A stretch of 64,000 bases of DNA, from assembly GCA_964495085.1 (NCBI GenBank), contig CAZBUK010000004.1, positions 9,690 through 73,689 of the forward strand, read 5' to 3'. A model generated the notes under the pieces. The model worked only from the letters and a program-made list of their open reading frames with translations. It was not told the DNA's origin and ran no database searches. The translations under genes were made by a program, and so were the position numbers. How positions within the stretch are numbered: the first letter of the stretch is position 1; the number at the start of each line of letters is the position of its first letter. The DNA is from CAZBUK01 sp964495085. GTDB lineage: Bacteria; Bacteroidota; Ignavibacteria; T3Sed10-11. Shown here piece after piece: positions 18,192 through 24,646 of this stretch.

Positions 18192-19493
18192 ATGGCAGAA
18201 AGTGTATATATCCCGCTCGCCCCCCTCCTCACGCTTCTGGGTATCATGCTCACATTGGCGTTGGTAGTCGAACGTTTAATGATGGTCCTGAACTGGCTCA
18301 TCACACGGCTGATCGTTGTACGCTCCAATGTCGAATGGCATGTCCCGGAGGAAAAAACGGAGAGCATATTGAACGCCGAACGCGCGCTTCGCGAGGAGAC
18401 GCTTATCCGGGACGGTTCCGATTTCGTTGTCCGTGCAGATGCCGATCCGCGGGAGATCGTTCCTCACCAGGACGCTCCGCAGGAGGAATCGAGGTTCGAT
18501 GTAAAGAAGTTCACCATTGCGGATAAGGTAACCGTCATCAAGGAATTCTGGATCCAGCTCCTGGGAACCACTGTTGCGATCATCGGATGCTCCTTCATGA
18601 AGTTTTCGATATGGCCTATGGTGACGTGGCCGCAGCGATTCGCGGAGCACGGCGAGGGGCTCGAGGACGTCTCATCCCAGCCATGGGAGTATGTCGTCAC
18701 GGGTATCATTATCGGCGCGGGAAGCAAGCCCGTTTATTTCTTAATGAATTTCCTCATCAACAGACGCATTACCGTCGCGAAAGACGAAATAAAAGAAGAA
18801 GCCACAGAACACATTATTGAAATGAAACCGCGCGGCGAACCGACGGCTGCAGAGCCTTCGACCCCCCGGCTCAGCGGAAACATAGAGGAGATCGTCGGAT
18901 TCCAATACGACGGCGGCAACCGGCCTACGCGAATCGAACACACACATGCGAGGAAGAAGAAGATAGATATGATCGTTTACCATCACACTGCGATGCATTC
19001 CGATGCCCCCTTCGAAGAACTCATCAATGAATTCGACAGGAAAGGATGGCTCACCGGGTACCACTGTGTCGTGATGAAGGACGGAACGATACGCGTGCTC
19101 ACCCGGTGGGACAGGATCGGAAGCCACGCGCTCGGATATAACGACCGGTCGCTGGGTATTGCCTTCCAGGGAAATTTCGAACCGGATCCCTCGGTACCGT
19201 TTTCAAACGCCAACGGCAGACTCGGCATACTGTACCCGACCTCACCGCAGCTCGACGCGGCAGCCCGGGTGGTCTCTCTCTGGAATCAACTCTACAAGGT
19301 GAAGCTCGACTTTAACAACTCGATAGTACCGCATAACAAGCTCGCCGCAAAGGCATGTCCGGGGAGCAATTTCCCCCACGACAGTTTCAAGACGCTGATC
19401 AAGGACAGGATCCAATCCTGGAAGAACGACACAGAATTTCCGACAGCGCTCAAGCGGTTCAAATCCATCCCCATGGTAACAAATCAGGCCTGA
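18192..19493 (+). CDS. Membrane-tethered N-acetylmuramoyl-L-alanine amidase (Amidase_2 type)
   Basis: 434 residues from the ATG at 18192 (MAESVYIPL), preferred to the upstream in-frame start because of the GGAGAC site. One helix at about 8-35, a charged soluble stretch, two helices at about 118-140 and 162-182, then a linker and a C-terminal amidase domain (about 240-420). Zinc-site residues are visible in MIVYHHTAMH, IVPHNKLAAKACPG and the GYHCVVMKDGTI region. Three helices with the N-terminus inside would put the enzyme in the periplasm. Amidase_2 enzymes cleave the MurNAc-L-Ala bond of peptidoglycan. The N-terminal scaffold resembles the next protein. Not a conventional soluble phage endolysin. 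Confidence 0.82.
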   Translation: MAESVYIPLAPLLTLLGIMLTLALVVERLMMVLNWLITRLIVVRSNVEWHVPEEKTESILNAERALREETLIRDGSDFVVRADADPREIVPHQDAPQEESRFDVKKFTIADKVTVIKEFWIQLLGTTVAIIGCSFMKFSIWPMVTWPQRFAEHGEGLEDVSSQPWEYVVTGIIIGAGSKPVYFLMNFLINRRITVAKDEIKEEATEHIIEMKPRGEPTAAEPSTPRLSGNIEEIVGFQYDGGNRPTRIEHTHARKKKIDMIVYHHTAMHSDAPFEELINEFDRKGWLTGYHCVVMKDGTIRVLTRWDRIGSHALGYNDRSLGIAFQGNFEPDPSVPFSNANGRLGILYPTSPQLDAAARVVSLWNQLYKVKLDFNNSIVPHNKLAAKACPGSNFPHDSFKTLIKDRIQSWKNDTEFPTALKRFKSIPMVTNQA

Positions 19494-19497
19494 CAAT

Positions 19498-20055
19498 ATG
19501 GAATCGAACACACAGGTTGTTACATTTATTACCTACGTCTTTTTTATGTATCTGATCCTGGCAATCGCCATCGAGAGAACGATCGAGATTCTCATTTCGG
19601 TATATAATTATACCGAATTCAAGCACGGATGGGAGAGATGGTGGAACGGCATCGCCGAGAAACTCCGCAAACGATACGACCGTATGTCGGCATACAGATC
19701 AGCCGACAGTCCCGGAAAGAACAACCTGATAAACCGTCTCCTGTGGAAGGTCATAACCGAGAAACCGTATGAGGGGGGGAAGGAGGTCATCTCGGCGGAT
19801 CTGATCCGCTTGCAATACATCCGCGTCGGTGCGCGCGTAGCGGCGATAGCGCTCGCTGCCGTTCTGGTCGCCGCCCTGCAGCTCGATTTCATCGCCGTCG
19901 TCGAACTTGCCATGCCGGATGCCGCCAAGCTCGCTCCGGTTACCGACTATGCCTCGGTCAGATTTATTCTGACCGCGGTCGCGCTGTCGATCGGGTCCGA
20001 ACCGCTGCACCAGATCATCAGCAAGATCGAAAAACGGGCGGCAGGGAAAAAATAA
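19498..20055 (+). CDS. Three-helix membrane protein, paralog of the amidase scaffold
   Basis: 185 residues, family not recognised. Helix one at about 7-33, a charged region 34-105, helices two and three at about 112-135 and 150-168, then a lysine-rich tail. The order matches residues 1-190 of the preceding amidase. Shared features are an ER residue pair ending helix one (IAIERTIEIL against LVVERLMMVL) and a final-helix motif (IGSEPLHQIIS against GAGSKPVYFLM). The GS-x-P-x-H pattern is reminiscent of small holin-like proteins, but I cannot assign it. It starts four bases after the amidase stop. Confidence 0.6.
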   Translation: MESNTQVVTFITYVFFMYLILAIAIERTIEILISVYNYTEFKHGWERWWNGIAEKLRKRYDRMSAYRSADSPGKNNLINRLLWKVITEKPYEGGKEVISADLIRLQYIRVGARVAAIALAAVLVAALQLDFIAVVELAMPDAAKLAPVTDYASVRFILTAVALSIGSEPLHQIISKIEKRAAGKK

Positions 20056-20076
20056 ACAACCGCGAAGGGACCTCAT

Positions 20077-20520
20077 ATGAATTTTTTTAAACCCTCATTT
20101 CTTGAATGGGGCGATATTCTGTTTATCGTCATTTTTATCGTGGTCGCGATCGCTTTTTTGCGCGAGTTCAGGTTGACGAGCAAATACTCATGGGTGGTGC
20201 TGGCAGGCATGGTCGCGTTCGGCGGTTTGTTCGTCTTCCAGGCATGGCGCAGAAAGAAGATGCTCGAACAGTTTGAAAAACGTGAGAAAGAGTTGCGGAA
20301 GCTCGAGGAACATTATGAATCGCTCAAACGTGCAAATGCAATTTCCGCGGAAGCCTATGAGCGGGCGAAAGCCGATCTCGAAAGGACGAAAGTGGAGGCC
20401 GGCCTGGCGATTCTGAGAGCCGACGAGGAACTGGACGAGCGATTGAAAGAAATAGAGGCAGAATACGCTGATCTGAGCGTCGAAGAATCCGTAGCGAAAA
20501 TAAAAGAGGCGTTGCGATGA
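20077..20520 (+). CDS. Membrane protein with long coiled coil
   Basis: 147 residues. Two hydrophobic segments (about 12-30 and 40-57) are followed by roughly 85 residues of heptad-rich, charged helix beginning RRKKMLEQFEKREKELRKLE. The basic residues after the second helix suggest the coiled coil is cytoplasmic, although the opposite topology cannot be excluded. No family recognised. It may bridge or oligomerise the other cassette products. Its stop overlaps the next start (ATGA), so the two are translationally coupled. Confidence 0.6.
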   Translation: MNFFKPSFLEWGDILFIVIFIVVAIAFLREFRLTSKYSWVVLAGMVAFGGLFVFQAWRRKKMLEQFEKREKELRKLEEHYESLKRANAISAEAYERAKADLERTKVEAGLAILRADEELDERLKEIEAEYADLSVEESVAKIKEALR

Positions 20521-21074
20521 AATCCACCCTTGTACTGTTTGTCGTCCTGTTCGGCTGCTCCGCCATGTTCGGACAGGAAGTGACCGTCCATGTAGATGCC
20601 GAGCCGATCCTCACCCGGGAGATCGAACCGGGCGTCTGGTTCGTCAAACTGGGCGATGAAGACTATTTACTGCTCCGCAGGTCGGCAGTCGACGCCCTGA
20701 CGCGGCGAATCGACTCGTTGCGCGCAGTCGTCGAGCATAATCAAAAAATCATAGCTGCGCAGGATACGCTCTTATCCTCGTACAGGATCTATGAAGAGAG
20801 AGCCGACTCGCATATCGTCGTCCAGCAGGCTCTGTATGCGGTAGCGGACAGTTTATACCGCGGATACCGCGATCTGTATGCAGACTTAAAACGATTTACC
20901 GGAAGATCGACGTATTCGCTTACGGCAGGAGCGGGACTCGTGTATCTCCGCGGCAACACATGGAAACCGGTTGCCATGGTGGGATTCGGATTCGGAAACT
21001 GGGTAGGCCAGTACCAGATCGGGAGCGGATATCATGGAGTCGTTGCAGGTTTTCGGCTCCCGTTCGGTTTTTAG
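20517..21074 (+). CDS. Exported coiled-coil protein with outer-membrane-like C-terminus
   Basis: 185 residues. A signal peptide (MKSTLVLFVVLFGCSAMFGQ) has a Cys at about 14 that could be lipidated, but the box is not ideal. A short beta-rich part (about 25-60) is followed by a coiled-coil stretch (about 60-115, ALTRRIDSLRAVVEHNQ). The C-terminal 55 residues alternate hydrophobic and polar positions with aromatic and glycine residues and end in Phe (FRLPFGF), as outer-membrane strands do. Not a known family. Coupled by ATGA to the inner-membrane coiled-coil gene, suggesting an envelope-spanning pair. Confidence 0.58.
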   Translation: MKSTLVLFVVLFGCSAMFGQEVTVHVDAEPILTREIEPGVWFVKLGDEDYLLLRRSAVDALTRRIDSLRAVVEHNQKIIAAQDTLLSSYRIYEERADSHIVVQQALYAVADSLYRGYRDLYADLKRFTGRSTYSLTAGAGLVYLRGNTWKPVAMVGFGFGNWVGQYQIGSGYHGVVAGFRLPFGF

Positions 21075-21202
21075 CACGAGCAGGAATAACCGAACAGGCG
21101 ATTAGCGGAACAAAGTCCGGTTCATATGCACTTAGAGCAGCATCCCGCAAAACATAGTAACCCTTACATCCGATAATAAAAATAATTCAGGGAGATAAGA
21201 TA

Positions 21203-21616
21203 ATGAAAGCGACAGTTATTCCGATAGTGTTGGCCGTAGTCATAATGCTCGCGGTTGGGTTTTCGGTAGCGGATTCAGTAATAGCATCGCAGGCGGCATT
21301 TGCGGTGGAGCGGTTCGTTATAACAACCGGGATCGAAGACCGCGAGCCGGTCGATACGGTCGAAAGTTTTCCGAAAGGAACCGAACGCGCATATTGTTTT
21401 ATCGAGGCACGCAACATCGGCGAGGATACGTTCGTAACGGTGACCTGGTATCATAACGACACCGAGACCGGGTCCATACAGCTGGACCTGCGCCAGGGTC
21501 AGCGATGGCGAACCTACGCTTATAAGAACCTGCATCAGGGGAGCGGGACGTGGCGTGTCGAATTGAAAGATGCAAAGGGCAACATACTCGAGACCGCGAA
21601 CTTTACGGTTCAATAA
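21203..21616 (+). CDS. DUF2914-domain secreted protein
   Basis: 137 residues. An N-terminal signal or anchor (about 5-24) is followed by a single DUF2914-like domain. Its family features are REPVDTVESFPKGTERAYCF, TWYHNDTETGSIQLDL and RWRTYAYKNL followed by GTWRVELKDAKG. The domain is a periplasmic or extracellular beta-sandwich of unknown function, often found in envelope-associated proteins. It lies 128 bases after the previous gene with its own GGGAG site, so it may be a separate unit or the cassette's last gene. Confidence 0.72.
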   Translation: MKATVIPIVLAVVIMLAVGFSVADSVIASQAAFAVERFVITTGIEDREPVDTVESFPKGTERAYCFIEARNIGEDTFVTVTWYHNDTETGSIQLDLRQGQRWRTYAYKNLHQGSGTWRVELKDAKGNILETANFTVQ

Positions 21617-21628
21617 GACGTATGTATC

Positions 21629-21671
21629 CGGATGCCGGTCGCCTTTCTGCAACATTGACAACCGGCATCCG
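21629..21671. other. Hairpin after the DUF2914 gene
   Basis: CGGATGCCGGT (21629-21639) pairs perfectly with ACCGGCATCCG (21661-21671) around a 21-base loop, 13 bases after the stop codon. No U-tract follows, so transcript-end stabilisation is more likely than intrinsic termination. Confidence 0.5.
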
Positions 21672-21683
21672 AATGAGCTTGCC

Positions 21684-21850
21684 ACCAATATCGCACGCTT
21701 ACGGCGTGCTTTTACCCCAATGCTACTCATTCTCTCTATTACGTGCATAGTCATCGGGTTGTCATATTAAATTCTTTCCACGTCTCCGCTGCTAAATAGC
21801 CAGTATAATTCTAATCGTTATTCACGCCGTAGGCGTGAAATATCGGTAGC
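21684..21850. repeat. Inverted pair of REP-like palindromic units
   Basis: One unit on the plus strand contains GCACGC-TTACG-GCGTGC (21693-21709). An oppositely oriented unit contains TTCACGCC-GTA-GGCGTGAA (21821-21839) followed by the reverse complement of GCTACC (21845-21850). Read in the same direction, both have the form ...ATAT..CACGC-(C/T)TACGG-CGTG. The order GCTACC, ATA, TCA, hairpin also appears in the units near 49 kb. Confidence 0.6.
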
Positions 21851-22013
21851 ATATCAATCTCCATTTATCGCGGCATAAGAGAATCACCAATCTCGAAGGG
21901 AATGCTCATTCGGGGGAGCGTGGGCAGGAGCAGTTCCGGGCTATCGGACAAAGAACCGATTAATTCGAGGGAATTTCCCGGAAAATAGTATTGTACGCTC
22001 AAGATAAAATAAT

Positions 22014-22123
22014 TAGTTCTCACGGAAAAAGTCAGGCTTCGACGCAGTTTATACCGCCTTGGCGGGGCTCAACTTGATTCCGACAAGTCGGGGAGGAGTG
22101 ACCATTAGTTTTTCACCGGGAAC
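22014..22123. mobile_element. MITE-like inverted-repeat element, copy 1
   Basis: The left end reads TAGTTCTCACGGAAAAAGTC (22014-22033) and the right end GTTTTTCACCGGGAAC (22108-22123), an imperfect inverted repeat. About 70 bases between them hold small hairpins (CCGCC/GGCGG near 22054 and CCGAC/GTCGG near 22080) and no ORF. The left end shares GAAAAAGTCAGGCTTC exactly with one end of the element at 44079-44195, and the TTCTCAC-GAAAAAGT core with 49416-49475. Non-autonomous; the source transposase is not in the window. Confidence 0.6.
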
Positions 22124-22138
22124 GAATCAGAGCAGGGG

Positions 22139-22336
22139 GAAAAAATAACCCCATCCCGGGAGGAAAGGATGGGGTTTAGTAGAGTGCTTGAGGATTTTGA
22201 GTGGTTTACAACGGGTATCGCTCAAGAACCCGTTGTCTGTTTCATGAGTCTAGAGACTCACTCACGTTCACAGTCCAAGGTACAACCGGAATTTGTGAAC
22301 ATCGTGAGCACAGAAACCTCATACAGCGAGGTCTGC
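22139..22336 (-). ncRNA. Candidate sigma-54-dependent structured small RNA (about 198 nt)
   Basis: Between a sigma-54-type promoter (22347-22362) and an intrinsic terminator, the minus strand folds into consecutive hairpins from its predicted first base. H1: CAGACCTC (22335-22328) with GAGG..TCTG. H2: GTTCACA with TGTGAAC (22266-22300). H3: TGAGTC/GACTCA (22245-22260). H4: nine base pairs ACAACGGGT/ACCCGTTGT (22208-22236). The H4 loop CTTGAG can pair with CTCAAG at 22192-22187, a possible pseudoknot. A 26-codon ORF (22242-22322) is possible, but it has no ribosome-binding site and overlaps the stems. No known RNA family recognised. Confidence 0.6.
22140..22176 (-). terminator. Rho-independent terminator of the small RNA
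   Basis: On the minus strand AACCCCATCC (22176-22167), loop TTTCCTCCCG, GGATGGGGTT (22156-22147), then ATTTTTT. A ten-base-pair GC-rich stem with six consecutive U. In the other direction there is no T-tract, which fixes the strand. Confidence 0.85.
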
Positions 22337-22346
22337 TATATTAATT

Positions 22347-22362
22347 AGCAAGAGTTGTGCCA
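22347..22362 (-). promoter_or_regulatory. Sigma-54 (-24/-12) promoter
   Basis: The minus strand reads TGGCACAACTCTTGCT, with the GG and GC elements at the required spacing (TGGCAC, N5, TTGC), preceded by a T-tract (GTTTTTTGGC). Predicted start about 22335-22337, exactly where the first hairpin of the downstream RNA begins. It lies about 160 bases beyond the moeA stop, outside any coding region. Confidence 0.65.
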
Positions 22363-22520
22363 AAAAACTGTTCATACCGGACTCAAGAATATATCAAATT
22401 TTCGACACTATTTTCGGGGAGGAGTACTTTATAGGAACATAATTTCTTAAAAACAAGAGAATGGTTTCTTAATTTTGAGATAACCTGAATCCATTCGAAT
22501 CTCGCAATATTAGCTGATAT

Positions 22521-23741
22521 TCAGTCGTAGAACCAGGGAAGGAGATGTACTTCAACCATATCCCCTTTCTCAAGTCGCTCTTTTTCTGCAGGAAATACTA
22601 TTATACAGTTCGATTTGGCAAATGTGCTTAGCATATGCGATTCCTGCTTTAAAAACGGAACAACCGCCTTTGTTCCGCCGAACCATGAGAGGTACCCCCT
22701 CACAAATTCCAGCCGTCCGATACGTTTGGAAAGCGGCGATTCAAGTTGTGCCTGGAGGTTTTGCAGGAGTACGGCCCGTCGGCCTGACATGGACAGAATG
22801 GCAGGGAGAATGAGTTCGTAGAACAGGACGCCGACAAATACAGGGTTTCCCGGAAGTCCGAATACTATTTTAGATCCGAGTGTACCGAAGAATACGGGTT
22901 TGTCCGGATTCAGAGCTATTTCCCAGAAATGTTGCTCTACTCCAAGCTCTTTGAATATCGGACTGATAACGTTATATTCCGCGATAGAGGATCCTCCCGT
23001 TACGATCACAACGTCCGAGGATTCTATCGATTTCGAAACGGCGTAGAGTAATTTCTCCCGGTTGTCGGGAACACGCTCGATCAGTTGCACATCGAGATCG
23101 AGCTTATCGAGCGCACAGGAGAGGAAAAACGCATTCGAGTCTCTGACCTTCCCGTCGTCTGCCGGTTGGGAGACATCGATCAGCTCGTCCCCGGTTGTAA
23201 CGACCGCGATACGCGGTTTTTTATGTACCGATACCGAAGAATAGCCGAGGGTTGCGAGCATCGCGACCGAACCGGGTGTGACAATCGTTCCCGCATCGAG
23301 CACACCGTCGCCCGGCTTCAGCTCACCCCCTTTAAATCTCACATAATCGCCGCTTTCAACCGCATATGATGTATATATTCCTGATTCTTCCACTTGTACA
23401 TATTCCATGGGAATGACCGCATCCGTTCCCTGTGGTAGCATTGCCCCTGTCATTACCAGAGCAGTTTGACCGGATTTGAGCGTAATGTCGGTCCGGGCGC
23501 CGGCCACCACTTTAGCCGCCACTTTCAACCTGACTGCGGCGGCCGGCGAAGCGTTCTGCACATCCGCGGCATTCACCGCATAACCGTCGATCGCCGATAA
23601 ATTAAAAGGGGGGTGTTCTTCCGTCGCTAGGATCGGTTTTGCAAGCGAATAACCGAGCGCCTGACGGATCGATAACACTTCGGCGGGCAGCTTTTGAGTT
23701 TTTGTAATGACTATATCAAGGGCATCATGAAAAGATATCAT
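22521..23741 (-). CDS. moeA: Molybdopterin molybdenumtransferase MoeA
   Basis: Inserts molybdate into adenylylated molybdopterin to make Mo cofactor. 406 residues, full length. Seen: PPFNLSAIDGYAV (about 44-56), LVMTGAMLPQGTDAVIPME, VVTTGDELID, DVVIVTGGSSIAEYNVI and KIVFGLPGNPVFVGVLFYEL, the conserved MoeA blocks in order. In VTGGSSIAEYN the usual GGxSxG has Ala in place of Gly and the following Asp is Asn, a small departure at the MPT-binding motif. Divergent from fur across 173 bases. No other moa or mob gene is nearby. Confidence 0.93.
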   Translation of the reverse strand: MISFHDALDIVITKTQKLPAEVLSIRQALGYSLAKPILATEEHPPFNLSAIDGYAVNAADVQNASPAAAVRLKVAAKVVAGARTDITLKSGQTALVMTGAMLPQGTDAVIPMEYVQVEESGIYTSYAVESGDYVRFKGGELKPGDGVLDAGTIVTPGSVAMLATLGYSSVSVHKKPRIAVVTTGDELIDVSQPADDGKVRDSNAFFLSCALDKLDLDVQLIERVPDNREKLLYAVSKSIESSDVVIVTGGSSIAEYNVISPIFKELGVEQHFWEIALNPDKPVFFGTLGSKIVFGLPGNPVFVGVLFYELILPAILSMSGRRAVLLQNLQAQLESPLSKRIGRLEFVRGYLSWFGGTKAVVPFLKQESHMLSTFAKSNCIIVFPAEKERLEKGDMVEVHLLPWFYD

Positions 23742-23855
23742 ACGTCCTCATACGAAAATACGAACGAGTTTTTCGGATACGCGGTTGGAATTAATAAACT
23801 TCGGAATATACAAAAAAAAGAGAAAAGATGCGGCTGTATGAAACCGGATACCCAC

Positions 23856-23900
23856 TTGACATCGGAAACTTTAATGTCTATATTTAGACTAAATCTAAAT
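23856..23900 (+). promoter_or_regulatory. fur promoter with overlapping Fur/Per-box-like palindrome
   Basis: TTGACA (23856-23861), a 17-base spacer and TATATT (23879-23884) make a near-consensus housekeeping promoter. The palindrome ATTTAGA-CTAAA-TCTAAAT (23882-23900) overlaps the -10 and probable start site. Its shape (7-5-7, AT-rich) resembles Fur-family operators. A repressor bound there would block RNA polymerase, so autoregulation by iron is likely for the fur-feo block. Confidence 0.75.
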
Positions 23901-23914
23901 AAGAAGATGAGACT

Positions 23915-24355
23915 ATGAGCCAAATAGCGCCAGCCCGTGAAACCTTCGAGCGATATCTCAAGAAAGAGAACTATCGTATCACCCCCGAAAGATTTACCAT
24001 CTTGGATGCAGTTATGGAAAGCGAGGGGCATTTCGATGCCGAAGAGTTATACTTCATCCTCAAATCGGGCGGTAAAAAAGTCTCGAGGGCGACTGTCTAT
24101 AATACCCTCGAATTGCTTCTCGACAGCGGCTTAATCTCCAAATATCGGTTCGGTGAAAATCAATCCCGATACGAGAAGATTCACGGCCGCGCACACCACC
24201 ACCATCTAATCTGTCTCTCCTGCGGCGATATTATCGAATTTACGAATGAGAAACTGAACAAGATGGCGACGGATATCTGCAAAGTAAACAAATTCAGACC
24301 GAACACAACTTCGTTTCAGGTTTACGGAACCTGCGAGAAGTGCCAGACGGATTAA
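23915..24355 (+). CDS. fur: Fur-family transcriptional regulator
   Basis: Metal-dependent repressor, 146 residues. Winged-helix domain (about 1-85) with RITPERFTILDAVMESEGHFDAEEL and SRATVYNTLELL. The dimerisation domain has the metal-rich GRAHHHHLICLSCGDIIEF and GTCEKC, giving the two CxxC pairs of the structural zinc site and the histidine cluster of the regulatory site. The following ferrous-iron genes make Fur, rather than PerR or Zur, the best reading. First gene of the iron block, 15 bases before feoA. Confidence 0.9.
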   Translation: MSQIAPARETFERYLKKENYRITPERFTILDAVMESEGHFDAEELYFILKSGGKKVSRATVYNTLELLLDSGLISKYRFGENQSRYEKIHGRAHHHHLICLSCGDIIEFTNEKLNKMATDICKVNKFRPNTTSFQVYGTCEKCQTD

Positions 24356-24370
24356 TGTATTGAGCCGAGC

Positions 24371-24646
24371 ATGTCAACCATCAAACCAATCCCCCTATCA
24401 CGAATTAAATCCGGTACCTATGTTACCGTTGTAACCATTCCCGACGGCGATTTCAAAGCACAATTTATCCGGTTCGGTATCCATGAAGGTGAACGGATCT
24501 TATGTCTCACCAGGCTTCCGGGCGGAACTCTGATCATTCAGAAAAACAGACAGGAAATTGCAATCGGTCCGGGACTGACCTCCAGGATACTCGTCGACGC
24601 CTCCCATCATCCCGTAGGATCCGGTAACGCGAAGCGAGTGATATGA
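24371..24646 (+). CDS. feoA: Ferrous iron transport accessory protein FeoA
   Basis: 91-residue SH3-like cytoplasmic protein that works with FeoB. Seen: PLSRIKSGTYVTVVTI, RFGIHEGERILCLTRLPGG and IAIGPGLTSRILV, the three beta-rich family segments. Slightly longer than typical (about 75-85), with a C-terminal tail. Its TGA overlaps the feoB ATG (ATGA), indicating coupled translation. Confidence 0.9.
   Translation: MSTIKPIPLSRIKSGTYVTVVTIPDGDFKAQFIRFGIHEGERILCLTRLPGGTLIIQKNRQEIAIGPGLTSRILVDASHHPVGSGNAKRVI

Noticed and set aside
17423..21616. Simple prophage remnant as the explanation of the amidase cassette
   Set aside because: No integrase, terminase, capsid or tail gene is nearby, and the amidase is membrane-tethered, unlike normal endolysins; kept as an alternative only.
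22242..22322. 26-codon ORF inside the candidate small RNA
   Set aside because: No Shine-Dalgarno sequence, and its bases are committed to two stems; structure is the better explanation, though a leader peptide cannot be excluded.
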